The translations under genes were made by a program, and so were the position numbers. 64,000 nt of DNA from Cyclaneusma minus (Eukaryota > Ascomycota > Leotiomycetes > Marthamycetales > Marthamycetaceae): NCBI GenBank assembly GCA_037179335.1, contig JAKZHN010000019.1, forward strand, positions 372,001 through 436,000, in the 5' to 3' direction. Below, piece after piece: positions 12,729 through 24,067 of this stretch. The notes below the pieces were generated by a model, which worked only from the letters and a program-made list of their open reading frames with translations, made no database searches and was not told where the DNA came from. The first letter of the stretch is position 1. Every line of letters starts with the position of its first letter.

Positions 12729-13639
12729 CTAGTAATTCGTCGCCGGGGTGTAATTCCCATTGTTCGCGCCATAACCATTCGTAGTCCCAGTCGCGCCATT
12801 CCCATAGTGCTGCTTCCTGCTCTCATTGGCATCGGCATCATTCATCTCCTGCTCCAGCTCTGTAGCTCGACTCGTATGGTTTTTGGTGTGCACGGCTGGG
12901 ATCAGATCGACGAAGAAACTAAAGACGTAGAATGTGAAAACGAATGCTATTGTCCATTCCAGCACTGCGGCTGGGTCGTACTTGTCGAGGAACTTCGTTG
13001 CTATAAAGGCGATGGCGAGGATTAGTTCGACGATGATGAAGAATAGCTTGATCCAGAAACTGATTCGTAGGATGCGGTGCTGGCGGAAATGCACGCCGAG
13101 ACGCTGGTATTCGGCGCAGATGAAGATTGCGGAGATGACGTAGCCGGCGATGAAGAGGAGGAGGAAGATGTCGTGGAGACGATTGTGGTAGTGGTTGTTG
13201 AAGATCGAGAGACAGATCAGGCCTACGGTGCCGATGACGGCAAAGACCATAGATAGACCGGAGAGGATCTTCTCGGCCATAGTGGTATTCGGGGCGAGGC
13301 GACCGCGGTGGCGCAACCAACGCTCAGAGGCGAAAGAAAGGTCGAGAAAGATGCTGGTTACGACACAGCCGCCGATGAAAAGAGGTTGCTTGGAGGAAGC
13401 ACCAACGTCGCTGATGTAGGCGATGGACTGATTGTCGCCCATCCATTCGTAGTGGGGACGGTGGTCGACGGCGGCCCAGATGATGAGCATGGCCATGAGC
13501 ATTGCTGGGGAGGGTGTTAGCCGTGGTTCGCGATATTGCGGTTGGGGAATTCGAATGTTGCGATTCTTGGAACTTTCAACGTACCTAGCCACATACAACC
13601 CGAGATGACGGGGAAGACCCAATATGAGACTCCCCACAT
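12729..13639 (-). CDS. SFK1: Frag1/DRAM/Sfk1-family membrane protein
   Basis: Model complement(join(12729..13504,13585..13639)), 276 aa. The 80 bp intron (GTACGT donor, CCCCAG acceptor) joins MWGVSYWVFPVISGCMWL to AMLMAMLIIWA, giving the usual first transmembrane segment. About six membrane segments follow. The family block SIAYISDVGAS lies in the first extracytoplasmic loop, and CAEYQRLGVHFRQHR sits between later helices. The C-terminal 50 residues are hydrophilic and rich in Asn, Gly and Thr. Yeast Sfk1 works at the plasma membrane with the PI4-kinase Stt4 and affects phospholipid asymmetry; animal DRAM proteins act in lysosomes and autophagy. The family is clear from sequence; the yeast role is carried over by homology. 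It is transcribed away from the Cdk7 gene, sharing a 1.03 kb upstream region. Confidence 0.85.
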
Positions 13640-14672
13640 CTTGACTGTAGGAGAGGGATTCTGGCTGATTGCCTGCTGTGTAGGATATCGAAGTATTAAC
13701 ACGTGCCGTCGGGCAAAGGCGATGAGCTCGAAGGAAACGAAAGGCGTCGAGCGGTTGTGTTTTCCGGATGCGCTCAGGTCTCACCAGCGTGGCGGGTGCC
13801 TTTTCAACAACAAAGCAGACACTTGTCTTGCAGTCAAGTTCACTAGGTACCTAGACGTCAGGCGCAGAGTAAAGACGGTTCAGAAAGTTCAGATCAAACA
13901 TTGAGAAAGTTTGCGATCAAGATACTAGAGTGTGACGGGGAGGTGTGGCAGATATTAAGATTTATTGGAGGCAGCGGATGAGGATCCTAGTGAAGTTTCG
14001 GCCCCTGCTTCGCCGCTTGTTTGTGATGGGATTCTGTTTAGCAAAGAAAGACGGTCTTCGTCATTTACCTTTCACCATTCCGCACGCCAAAACCTGGATA
14101 TTGGGAGTAGGCCCAGACCATAAGTCCAGCTGTGACATCATTCCACAAGGAAGTGGACCGGCTCTCGGCACTCAAGCGCCTGGCGAACACTGCCATCACA
14201 ACGCGTATCACGCCGAGGACAGTTATTGAGATGTTGTAATTGTCGTACAGCGAGACCTGGAAGATGTCTTGACAGCTCTGCGAAATTCGGGCAGCCCGCT
14301 GTCGATTCGAAGCTGCCATGTCGAGATGGAAAAGTTCAACATGACGCAAACAGAACGTGATGAAGGAAATTGGAGGTTTGGGCCAAGACACCGGACCGCG
14401 CCATCTCCCGTCGCATCCCATTCTGGTCCGTGGACTGGAGTTCATGGAGACCTAACTCTAATGAAGCTAGAGCCAGTCACGTGACTCGACAAGGCTGGAT
14501 CTTCAACCGCAAGATCGCTGTTGCCGAGCTCTCAACCTCAGCCTTGCGCAGCTTCACTCCCCTCGTCCAAGACTCGGTCGTCAAACCACCTACATAATCA
14601 TCAGTCAATCAACCATGCGGTAGCAGCAAACTTTCAGAGATACGTCGCTTGGACACTGAATAGCTGCCCGTG
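13640..14672. promoter_or_regulatory. Shared divergent upstream region of SFK1 and the Cdk7 gene
   Basis: About 1.03 kb lies between the two start codons. A perfect palindrome GTCACGTGAC is at 14476-14485, 188 bp before the kinase ATG; it matches the E-box of Cbf1-type bHLH factors. The same hexamer recurs in the linkers of the noncoding array. No open frame here is convincing. Confidence 0.5.
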
Positions 14673-15964
14673 ATGGCTCGCTCACCCATGATCGTCCGGC
14701 CTCCGGGCGCGTCGCCTGTGCCCGTAGGAACTCCACGATCGAAGCTCAAGCTCGGAAATGCCATGCCCAGCAAAGACCCAACACCTGCCACGGATATGCC
14801 TGCAATCGCCCCATCTGGAGGTCGCGATTTGGCAGAACAAATGAACGAGGAAGAGAAGAACAAATGGGTGAAAGGTACTTTTCAATTCTTGATTGCCATC
14901 ACCCCACTACACACCAACTTCACTTCACTAACAGCAATTCTGCAGGCAAGAAGCTTGGTGAAGGTACCTACGCCAATGTCTTCGCCGGTCACCTCCGCAC
15001 CGATCCCACTGTCCTTGTCGCCATCAAAAAGATCAAGTTTCAAAAGGACTTTACCGAGGGCCTCCCCGTCGACGCCATCCGCGAGCTCAAATGTCTCCAA
15101 GAGCTCTCCCACCCCAATATCATCTCTCTCGTATCCGTCTACTCCTCCAAAGACCAACTCCTTAACCTCGTCCTCGAATACCTCCCACTCGGGGATCTTG
15201 AAATCCTGATCCGCGACCCGAACAATATCCGTTATGGTGCTGCCGATATCAAAGCCTGGATGGGCATGCTCACGCGTGCCGTAACCTTCTGCCACGATAA
15301 CTTTATCCTCCACCGCGATATCAAGCCCAACAATTTGTTGATTGCAGCCAATGGCGAGGTCAAACTCGCAGATTTCGGTCTTGCGAGAAGTTTCGCTGAT
15401 CCGAACCGGAATATGACATACTTGGTCATTACCCGCTGGTACCGGCCCCCTGAGCTGCTTTTTGGCGCCCGTCATTATTCTGGCGCGGTGGATATCTGGA
15501 GTGTTGGCTGCGTCTTTGCCGAACTCATCATCCGCACACCGTACATCGCCGGCGGCACGGACGTTGAGCAAGTCTCGCTGATCTGCCAAGCGGTCGGCAG
15601 TCCGACCGAAGAAGTGTGGCCTGGCGTCAAAAAATTGCGCTATTATGCGATTCCGGAAGCCATCACGCCGGTAAGAGGACGCGACTACTACATGCAGATG
15701 TTTGGCACCGTGGGAGCGGAGGGCGTGGACTTGCTGATGGGTATGCTGGCGCTGGACCCGAGAAAGCGGATTACGGGACGCCAGGCGTTGGAGCATGGAT
15801 GGTGGGCAGAGGAACCGAGACCGACGAGGACCGAGGATCTGCCTAAGAAAGGGGGTGGTGAGAAGAAGCTGGAAGAGGACTTGAAGAGGACAGGTGCGCT
15901 GGATGATGACAATGATCGGGCTGGCAAGGTGGCTAGGAAGTTGGATTTTTCGTCTATGAGATAG
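14673..15964 (+). CDS. KIN28: Cyclin-dependent kinase, Cdk7/Kin28 type (TFIIH kinase)
   Basis: Model join(14673..14874,14946..15964), 406 aa, with a 71 bp intron (GTACTT donor, CTGCAG acceptor). The splice joins KWVK to GKKLGEGTYANVF, the ATP loop. VAIKK places the catalytic Lys at 95, HRDIKPNN the catalytic Asp at 192, and DFG at 210-212. The activation loop NMTYLVITRWYRPPELLFG carries Thr225, which aligns with the activating Thr of Cdk7. The helix VDAIRELKCLQEL replaces PSTAIRE, as expected for this subfamily. It is about 100 residues longer than yeast Kin28 because of a Pro-rich N-terminal extension (1-65) and a charged C-terminus. It should phosphorylate the RNA polymerase II C-terminal domain within TFIIH and may activate other CDKs. 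The intron holds an in-frame ATG, so a retained intron would give a different N-terminus. Confidence 0.9.
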
Positions 15965-16384
15965 CGAGAGACGGAAAGTGCTAGGGTCTTCTATAACGAT
16001 GGAGTGCTCGCGTGAAGCGGCTTGGAATGGCGTTACGGTATGTTGCATTTCCTTGGCGTTTATATCAGCCGAGTGGGCTAGGTAAAAAGCTGCCAGGAGG
16101 CCTAAAATCAAAGCATTCATGCTTAAAAATGATATCAAATAACCCCAAAACAACTTGGCCGATAGAGACATTTTTCATGTCTTTTGTTCACGAGCTTTTG
16201 ATTGTTCAGAGATTCCGAGAACGAATCTGGTTACTACCTTACGTCTTACTTGGTAGGGGCCAGAGCAACTGACACTTGAAAGCCTGCGTGACGAGTCACT
16301 CCCTGCTTGGCTTTTGCGGTTCAGCCAGACCTGAGCCATGAGTTCTTGGCCAGGTCATACCTCACCCAAGGTACGTACAAGAGA
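15965..16384. other. 3' flank of the Cdk7 gene
   Basis: About 420 bp between the kinase stop codon and the first plus-strand TATA of array block B. No gene is visible. Confidence 0.5.
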
Positions 16385-16643
16385 GGTATATAAAGGACCC
16401 TTTCCTCTTCTCTTGATCTCCACAACTTTCATACACACAAATAGCTCAAAATGGCATGAGAGCTTTGTCCGGCGCATTCGAGGTCTCAAATTCGACCACT
16501 GGCCTCGTTGGCTTTTAGCTGCTTTGGACCACCATGGCATCTGGCAGGCTTTTTTTGAGCTGATTGGTTGGGTGATGGTCTTAATGAGTTGAGAGGAGGT
16601 ATAGGCTGCAGTGGCAGAAGTCGTGATGGGCGGCGGTTGACAA

Positions 16644-16653
16644 ATGACAGCAG
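16644..16653 (+). repeat. GACAGC core, unit 16397-16897
   Basis: ATGACAGCAG lies just after GGCGGCGGTTGACAA and is followed by AGCAGCAGC. The same combination (GGCGGT, then GACAGCAG) recurs near the middle of other units. Confidence 0.5.
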
Positions 16654-16897
16654 AACAGGCCTTCAGCAGCAGCAAAAGGGGGTGTCTGGTTCTGGAGCGA
16701 CTGAAGTAACAAGGAAGTTGTTAGAATCGAACAGTTGTCGGATTCCTGATTTTGCATAGCTTGAGTCTTGAGGTCAAGAACGTTTCGCCAGATCCTCAAG
16801 CGGCTCATGGACGTTCGTGGGTGGTGTGAGGTTCCAATGTGTGGGATGGCATGATGTTCCAATCTCTGGGCTCGCAAAGACATGCCAGGTTGGTTGT

Positions 16898-17050
16898 ATT
16901 TATACCTGTTTGCTCTCTCTACCCTGACAACGTCACTTACGCTAACAACTACAGGCTTGTACCAACCCGCGTGCTCGAGTGAGCCTGTTCTGCTTTACAC
17001 AGCTCCTCACGTGTCTTGTTTCCTCGCACTCTGAGAAGCACTATATAAGG
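16898..17050. promoter_or_regulatory. Divergent TATA node with CACGTG
   Basis: Minus-strand TATA (ATTTATACCT, 16898-16907), CACGTG at 17008-17013 and plus-strand CTATATAAGG (17041-17050). Confidence 0.6.
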
Positions 17051-17300
17051 CATGGCCCTCCCTCTCTCTTTCCCCTCCAACCATACTTGACAAGGGCAAT
17101 GGACAAGATGTTGTAATCAATGCTCAGTCGGACTGAGGCTCGATAATTCTTTCGTGCAGAAAATAGGTGAGCGACATCAATTCTGTGTTTTCAATAATGA
17201 AAATACCGAACTCAAGCAGATCCCTTTATCGAGACACCAAGAATAACGTACCGTTTTGCTGTTACCCCTTTGTCCTAACGCCGCTTGTTACAGACCTAGG

Positions 17301-17330
17301 TAGCTGTCAACAAGTCTTGCTGCTGTCAAC
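17301..17330 (-). repeat. GACAGC core, unit 17051-17513
   Basis: On the minus strand GTTGACAGCAGCAAGACTT is followed at once by GTTGACAGCTA and the palindrome CCTAGG. This core is in the opposite orientation to that of the unit at 16.4 kb. Confidence 0.6.
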
Positions 17331-17513
17331 TCTGCGAAGCTAACCCGGTTGAATGGCGCCGTCTATATCGGTATACTTTCACAGTTGACAACTGAACATT
17401 GGCCAGATCCCCGAAGGTCTCGGGAATCCACTACTACCTTGCGCAAGTGATCAGCACTGGACCCACCATATTCTGAGAATCGGCTGTACCATCCATGATG
17501 AGAGACTCCGGTC

Positions 17514-17684
17514 CCTTTTATGGCCACATTTCATCAATGAGTCAGCCCCGGTGTGGACCAGTTAACTGGTAGTTTAGAAGCATTTCACGTGACACGATTC
17601 AAATTACAGGTCTCTGAATCACTTGCTAGTCGGCATTTGAGTCAAAATTACCCGGTTAGCAGTCAGCAGATAGGTATAAAGAGG
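17514..17684. promoter_or_regulatory. Divergent TATA node with CACGTG
   Basis: Minus-strand TATA (CCATAAAAGG on -, 17514-17523), CACGTG at 17586-17591 and plus-strand GGTATAAAGAGG (17673-17684). Confidence 0.6.
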
Positions 17685-17879
17685 ACTTCCCTGACTGACC
17701 ACTTGGAAATCAAACACTCAAACCAGAGATGGGTCCCGTGACGCATCGGGACAGTTTGGCTTTCCCGGAGGAATTTGAAACTTCAAACTCGAACAGAGTT
17801 TGTGTGGCTACTAGCTGGCCAGGGATTCGAATTTGAAACTTGGGTTTACTCCACCGGTTGCTTTTACGAGAATATTGGC

Positions 17880-17912
17880 TGTCACCGCCGTCAGTTCTTG
17901 CTGCTGTCGATT
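17880..17912 (-). repeat. GACAGC core, unit 17685-18133
   Basis: On the minus strand TCGACAGCAGCAAGAACTG is followed by ACGGCGGTGACAGCC. It aligns with the core at 17301-17330 (minus) and with 21234-21262 (plus). Confidence 0.6.
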
Positions 17913-18133
17913 ACCTAGGTAGTCTCTCCTGCCCTCCGTGAAAACAAGGTATATACCGAGACTAGATTACACAGAACTCTGAAATACAATTTTTTATAAA
18001 GGGAAATACAGCTCTATTTTTAATTTTCGAACATGAATACTTCAGCATAAAAACAATCTCCAAGCACCATCAACCGGGGCCGAAACATTTGGTTCCTAAA
18101 GAAAGAAGAATGCGAGAGAGGGCAAGAGCGCTC

Positions 18134-18456
18134 TTTTATAGACAAGAACCTTGGTCCCTGGCGAGCCTCCTGCGATTACTTGGGCCCTGTATTTCACGTG
18201 GTTTTGGCAGGCTGAAATTACATTCCTGTGAATGGTTTCATCAAGGCTTTACACCTCAAAAGACTGCAAGTGGCCATCAGTCGACACGGAAAAAGAGAAG
18301 AAAAGTGTGCTCTCTTGTAATTGGCTGCTGAAAAAGGGGAGAGCGAACCACAGCCCAGGGGCTATTCCCTGGAGGACCGTCAGTAGGTATACAGGATTAT
18401 CCATGATTCTGCAAGCTTCATCTTCTTTGGATCGAGGGACTTCAGGTATAAATAGC
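18134..18456. promoter_or_regulatory. Divergent TATA node with CACGTG, long linker
   Basis: Minus-strand TATA (18134-18143), CACGTG at 18195-18200, plus-strand GGTATAAATAGC at 18445-18456. The linker is about 300 bp, longer than in most other nodes. Confidence 0.5.
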
Positions 18457-19603
18457 GTCTAACATCCATCAAGTATATCACATGGAACCACGATGAGATC
18501 ATGAGTGATAATCCTGCATGGGTCAAGATTGCCAAGACTTGCGAGCGGTCATCATCTTCTGGGCTCTGGCCCTTGATAGATGAAATCCAGAATGCTTGCT
18601 CTTAGCTCTCGGTAAGAGATCTCCACTCCTGTACGCCTTAAGAGAAACGGGGCAAAATAGTAGATGTTTTCGTCGGCGGTGGATCACTTGCTCGACAGTG
18701 CTTAAAACTCGCGACAGCAGCCGAAGTTAACAGTCTAGGACGACACCCACTCATCGTTGCGTTTCTGACAGAGCTGAAATTGGGAGCATGGCATCGTGTA
18801 CGACGTATTTATGCCCACAAAAGATCCTACGGAATTCTCTCAGTTCAAAATAATAATTGCACGTGCGGGTATTCTTTCTTAATCAAGGCACAGATGGGCA
18901 AGGTGGTGTTTATATACTTATCTCGCAGGCAAAGCTTCACACTACTAAAAGCGCTGACCAACAGATAGTCACATGCTTTCATGAGAGCAGACTGCTAAGC
19001 TAGCTAAACAAGCAGAACTTCAGACAAAAACTACTGCTAGAGAAATTGTGGTAGGGAGAGGTCACCTCGTGACCTGATCATCTACAATCACTTCTTTTTG
19101 TTGAGAAGTACAAACATCTTACCAGTTGGCTGGATATATTCTTCTTTTCTAAGCTTACCAAAACAATAATGGAAGATTACATCGGACTGACTTATTATCT
19201 TATAGAAGGTCGGGTAAGGAAACGTTTCTGATAAGCACCTCAGTGATGGAATATCAGCTCAGCCAAGCTCTTGACGCTGGGTGCTTGGTATTTGTTTTGA
19301 CTTTACTGTGAAAACTGAGACTAGGACTGCAAAATGACTGGTAACGGAATTTACTACCGCTTCCAACAGCTGCTGATCCAAGTGACAGCAAACACCTGAC
19401 ACAACAGTAGTCTTAGCCCGCGGGGCCCTTCCGATCTGAATACCCATACTCATCTCATGTGCTTCCTCCGGGAAAATCTTCAACTTTCGAGCACTCTTGA
19501 AAGGATAGCCTTCTATTCAAATATCAGCGACAAAGGGCCAAGCATTGGGGACGACTGTTAGTGTGCTAGATCTTGGACACAAACCAGCTCAGAGCTTCTG
19601 TCC

Positions 19604-19697
19604 TTTAAATACTTCTCTCCAGCACGTGAAGGTCTGAGTCACGCGATCCGACTCCGCCTCAGAATATCTGGTTTGAAAGCTTGATCTCCTAGAAATA
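19604..19697. promoter_or_regulatory. Divergent TATA node with CACGTG, plus-side TATA decayed
   Basis: Minus-strand TATA TTTAAATACT (19604-19613), CACGTG at 19623-19628 followed by GAGTCACGCG, and a degenerate plus-side TAGAAATAC (19689-19697). Confidence 0.4.
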
Positions 19698-20374
19698 CAA
19701 CGCACTGTCTGTTGTAGAAGTCTATGATAAATAAGCGTCGCGAGACTCTAGGCATGACTGGAGAGTCCATGAGCAAAGATATGGAGTTTTTCACCCTGAC
19801 TAGGAAATCGCAGGAAACAGGACTGAGGAGTGCGTGGAGTCCCTTGCCCCGGTGTGTTGGAGTTTGACTGTAAGTCTGTGACCTCCAAGTTGCAATAGCA
19901 GCATATCCAAGCGGCAGCAAATAGTTCAAGCAATAGTAGCGAGGCCTTAGCAGGTTGGTTCTTCCGATTCTCTAATCTGTGAATTGTGTCAAGCAGCTTC
20001 TGTGTTTGCGACCATTTATGAGAAAGCACCCTTGGGTATATAGACACCAACAACCAACAACCGCTGGTCATGAAAGACATCCAATACTGACAGCGGGTGG
20101 GTTAAGTCTGAGCTTTGCTAGAATCCAGTCGATAATTCGATGTCTTTGCAACAGCAGTGGAGAGCAAACGACAGCAAGCCATTAACATATTGGGTCTTCA
20201 TGTCTCCAAATCTGTGCAGCGTTTCAGGTAACCCCCATATCTCTAATATTGCTCAAGGACCTCCCCTCTCGCATACCAACATGATTGACGAAACCTCGTT
20301 GTTCGTTGATGAAGACATAACAAAACGCCATGGATTCTATTGAGCCTGGCCTTGATACCGTGTACCCATGCCTC

Positions 20375-20479
20375 TTTTTATACCCCTCCCAGGATCTGGA
20401 AGTCTTGGTCACGGCGTGACGGGATCCAGATACTTAGCTTTAGAAGATCGGTTTACAAAGTCATATCCCCTATAAATAC
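20375..20479. promoter_or_regulatory. Divergent TATA node with GTCACGGCGTGAC palindrome
   Basis: Minus-strand TATA (TTTTTATACC, 20375-20384), a near-E-box palindrome GTCACGGCGTGAC (20408-20420) and plus-strand CTATAAATAC (20470-20479). The next node (20941-21035) has a related GTCACGGGATC at 20968-20978 but a decayed left TATA. Confidence 0.55.
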
Positions 20480-21233
20480 AGCCAACCTCTCCCTGTTTGG
20501 AGGTTACACTACCCCCGAAGACACTGGAGCTGGATGGTGCTCACTAGGTAAGCCTAGAATCCCTTCTCACTTGCAAGCAGAAGGGTGGGACTTCATTGTA
20601 GCGACAAGAAATTCGAAAAAAAATCGCAATCGTGAATCGTCCATGGTTTCGGTAATTGATTTCTTAATGGCAGCAGTAAAGACCAAACGAGAGCGAACAC
20701 CTCATTCCACAGCAAAGCTTCGTCCCACAGCAGCGCTGAGATTTCCAAAGCCAGTATGCTTGGCGTGAGCAGAAATCAGTAAGCATCCGGGAACGCTTGA
20801 CAACTATCCACCACAATTTACAACATCAGCGCCAATAACTCGCTTTGCATACTCATTACTAGACGAATAGATGGTCAAGTAGATGATGGGTACTATGACA
20901 ATTTTGCTCGAGTCTCAGCTTTCTCCCCAGAATTCTACCTCTTTTTCGACCACCCCCCTAGCCCAGAGTCACGGGATCTAGCTAGCTAGCCTCGAATGCC
21001 ATATTTGAAGTCTCGGGTGTTTGCATAAATACAGCAAGATCTCTCTTTGTAAAGTCCATGATCAAACAGTCTACACAATCACCGGCATTCTGTTAACAAA
21101 GTTTTCAGATTCAGACTGTTTTGCAACTCACATTCACAAAGGTCTGGGACCTCGCCCTTGCGAAGACAAGCTCAATGAGAACTAAAGAAAGTATTAGCTG
21201 CTAGTACAGCTTATCATGATTCGAACAGTCGTA

Positions 21234-21262
21234 CGACAGCAGCAGGACTTAGTGACAGCAAG
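21234..21262 (+). repeat. GACAGC core, unit 21036-21458
   Basis: CGACAGCAGCAGGACTT is followed by AGTGACAGCAAG. This is the clearest plus-strand copy of the core and matches the minus-strand copies at 17.3 and 17.9 kb. Confidence 0.6.
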
Positions 21263-21458
21263 TATTTACAACAACAGAGCGTGACAAAGGCGATAGTGAG
21301 CTTCTGCTTCCCAACTTCACAAAGTTGCTTAACTGCAAAATTTCGAAGGAGCATGGGACTTACAAAAGCAAAATTAGGTACTTTGAAGTTTCAAATCCCA
21401 TCCTGAGGCAGATGGGGTACGCATGCTTTCTTGGCCTGCTACCAGGAGCTTCAAAAGA

Positions 21459-21568
21459 CTTTATATACCTATCAATCCTCAACAGCTCATTAGATCTGAG
21501 TCACATGATTCTAGGCTTGGTAGCACTTTAGTACATCAATGGCAACACTTGGCATGTCTATAAATAGG
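21459..21568. promoter_or_regulatory. Divergent TATA node with CACATG
   Basis: Minus-strand TATA (CTTTATATACCT, 21459-21470), GAGTCACATGA (CACATG 21502-21507) and plus-strand CTATAAATAGG (21558-21568). It closely resembles the node at 25035-25160. Confidence 0.6.
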
Positions 21569-22516
21569 TCATGAACTCAACCCTTGGATCACCAGGGTGA
21601 CTTGAGAGTTGAGAATCATAATTCCGACATGCCAATGCAAGATGTGATAGCATCTTTCCGTAGCTACAGACCGGTGTTACCTGACGATGACTTGAAGAGA
21701 TCAAGGAGGCGAGGAGCTCATGCCGTAGCAAAGCTTTGGAGAATTGGTCAAATTCAGATGCCGGTCTTCTAACGATGGGGCGTTTGCTCGAGGGTTAAGA
21801 CTTTCGAACGGCGGTGGTTTAGGGAAGCGACAGCAGATTTGTGCTTTGTCATGTCAATATGTCTACCTATCGATTGCTCAGTCTGGTGCATTCCGGCATG
21901 CCGATACCTGCAGGCTTTGCTACAACGGCTACCTAGGGACGTACCTGAGTTCTACCTCTCATTCTGGGATGGAGAGGCTACGATCTTGCTTGTATTCCTT
22001 ATTCCACTATTGCAGCAAGTCATCCTTAGCCTGACATCAGCAGCTTTGGAGGGCTTTATATACCTAGCAATTTTGAACAGGCCAGTAGAAATATGTTGCT
22101 AAGCACCAGAAAACCTCCTGAAACATATAGAAGGAAGACTCCAGAGGGAAGAACCCAAGGCCCACTCTCTCAAGCAATACATAGGGCTCTATCCTGAACA
22201 AGCTACGGTAAGAACTTGAACACTTTGGACTTTCTTTTTCAATTGATTTGTTTTTTCATCAGCTGTATATTTCTTATTGCCCAGCCTCCCTATAATCTTC
22301 AAGGGAGTGTACTAATATACATGATAAGAACGCAACCTCGCACCCACTGTGCAGCCGAAAGAAGTGACAGAAATTCGACAGATCAAAATCAAAAAGCAGA
22401 ATACTGAGAAAATGGATGATGTGCAACTCGCTGTACAGATGACCGCTAGAACTGGCTACACAGAGCTCCTGGCGGGACTACTGTTTTGGCGGACAGTAAT
22501 CCTCGTCCTCGCCCCC

Positions 22517-22876
22517 CTAATTGTCTGGCTTGACAATGGCCTCAGCATTCTGAGAGTAAAAAGTGTTGGTCGATCCGCCCTTCAAGTAACAGTTGTTCTG
22601 ATCCTCTCGCCAGACAGCACCCGTGCACATGGGGAGCCTGCCGTCGTTGTTGTATATATCACAACTAATGGCACAAGATTTGTAATCGGTGGATGCCTTG
22701 TAGTTGACCGCGAGATCTTGGGAGCCGGGGTTGATGTCGCTGGAGCAGTGCATCTGAAACTGTTCGCCGTTGAGGCCGTTGAAGCGGACGCCGTTGTCCT
22801 GGGGGCAGGAGGAGGTAGCGTGGGCGCCGAGAGTGGCGGTGGCAGCAAGGACGAAGAGGGTGTTGAGGTATTGCAT
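22517..22876 (-). CDS. Small secreted cysteine-rich protein, PAN/Apple-like
   Basis: A single exon encodes 119 aa. Residues 1-20 form a signal peptide (hydrophobic core LFVLAATATLGAHA). The mature part has six cysteines at 24, 44, 68, 72, 84 and 96, with the spacing SCAISCD then CTGAVWREDQNNCYLKGG, which resembles PAN/Apple folds seen in fungal secreted proteins. Such domains bind proteins or sugars; the target here is unknown. It could be an effector or a wall protein. A minus-strand TATA-like sequence (CATATATTAC on -) lies about 150 bp upstream near 23025. The gene sits between array block B and the palindromic repeat at 23.4 kb, in a slot like that of a repeat unit. Confidence 0.75.
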   Translation of the reverse strand: MQYLNTLFVLAATATLGAHATSSCPQDNGVRFNGLNGEQFQMHCSSDINPGSQDLAVNYKASTDYKSCAISCDIYNNDGRLPMCTGAVWREDQNNCYLKGGSTNTFYSQNAEAIVKPDN

Positions 22877-23394
22877 GGTTGCGGTATTGGTCGAAATGGT
22901 TTGATAGTTGGGTGTTCGAGTATGAAGTCGAAGATGAGAAGAAGTAGAGAAGTCTTTGAGTTGATTCGATACTGAGATGACTGAGAGTGTGCGATGATTG
23001 AAGTAAGACTGTGGAGGACTCCCTCAAGTAATATATGGGACTCTACGCTGACTAATCTACACTAAGAGCTTGGACACTTCTAAAAAAAAAAGGAATGACG
23101 GACGCTACCTAGGCTTGGTAGCACTTCGGCAACCTCGGGTGTCGGGGCGCAATACACTAAGGCAGCGGTCAAGGTACAACGGCGGTGTAAGCTGGAGAGG
23201 CTCTGCAGGGCTAACGAAGGGCACTGCGGGCTGCGGAAAGCTGGCACGGAGCTAGCGGCACGTGCCACAGTCACGGGCTCCTCGGGGGCCAGGGCCTGGA
23301 CCAGGCCCAAAGTCAGTACTGTGACATCGGGCATAGGGCTCGGCACGGCTGATCGCGGTCCTGTCCAAGGGTCAAACCGGGACTGCGGTTTACT

Positions 23395-23720
23395 TCAATG
23401 CCTTACCGTGCATACGCAAGATAATTTATCGATTGTAGTGCTATAATAATGCCTTAATGCGGTGGAAAATAAAATGCGGTTCTTATGCTGTACCAGAAGG
23501 TAATGCCGCATTTTCTCTTAATGCGGCATTTGGGCGGCATTTGGGCGGCATTTGGATGGCATCAGGGCATTAGAGTATTTCTTTATTAAAAGCTGCCATT
23601 TTTATTGCTAAGGCCAAATGCCCATTACTATGCCCTAATGCCCTGGTGCCTTGATGCCGTTCTAATGCCGCATTAAAATTGCGCAAGCCTGGTGCCGCAC
23701 TAGTGCCATTGCAGTGCCGC
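23395..23720. mobile_element. MITE-like palindromic repeat
   Basis: The words AATGCGGCATT and AATGCCGCATT recur in both orientations. The left half has GGCATTAGAG-type and the right half CTAATGCC-type sequence, so the element can fold on itself. The middle has three tandem copies of TTTGGGCGGCA (about 23528-23560, the last one altered). There is no open frame. This fits a non-autonomous DNA transposon, but exact ends and a target-site duplication could not be fixed. Confidence 0.5.
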
Positions 23721-24067
23721 CGAACTCATTCACCAGACTCCTATAAGTTAGTGAAACCGGAACGTACCTAATTTTATACGGTCTACCCGCGGTCCGGAGG
23801 ATCGGATGTCGATCCTTTAACGGTAGAGTGTTTGCTCGGATCGCAGGATGCGGGAAACTCGGAAACTCAAAACTCAAAGGATTCCAAATAAATTATAGCT
23901 AAACCTGAGAAGCCTTCGTCAAGTTAAAGCTCAAGTTACGAATAGTAATTGAAGTTAAATTGAGTTAACTCAAAACAACTCAAGATGAATCAAGATAACT
24001 AACCTCATGTGGCGCTTGGGCGCAGGGAGTAGTATATGTACATATAAATGGAACGGGCTATTGTCCT

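Larger units (their letters stand above)
16385..22134. repeat. Repeat-array block B: nine TATA-bounded convergent units
   Basis: Units (left plus-strand TATA; body; right minus-strand TATA): GGTATATAAAGG 16385-16396, body to 16897, ATTTATACCT 16898-16907. CTATATAAGG 17041-17050, body to 17513, CCTTTTATGG 17514-17523. GGTATAAAGAGG 17673-17684, body to 18133, TTTTATAGAC 18134-18143. GGTATAAATAGC 18445-18456, body to 18907, GTTTATATACT 18908-18918. CTTATAGAAGG about 19199-19209 (weak), body to 19603, TTTAAATACT 19604-19613. TAGAAATAC about 19689-19697 (decayed), body to about 20035. CTATAAATAC 20470-20479, body to about 20940 (right TATA decayed). GCATAAATACAGC 21023-21035, body to 21458, CTTTATATACCT 21459-21470. 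CTATAAATAGG 21558-21568, body to 22053, CTTTATATACCT 22054-22065. Most bodies are 420-500 bp. No coding frame is conserved among them. Confidence 0.7.

Noticed and set aside
14882..16171. 429-codon minus-strand frame
   Set aside because: It is antisense to the Cdk7 kinase exon, whose motifs and frame are certain; no domain is present.
16385..22134. Array units as short protein-coding genes
   Set aside because: Frames inside units (for example 20340-20768 +, 21744-22034 +) are not conserved between units and lack shared start or cysteine patterns.
22349..22975. 208-codon plus-strand frame
   Set aside because: It is antisense to the secreted-protein gene, which has a signal peptide and ordered cysteines.
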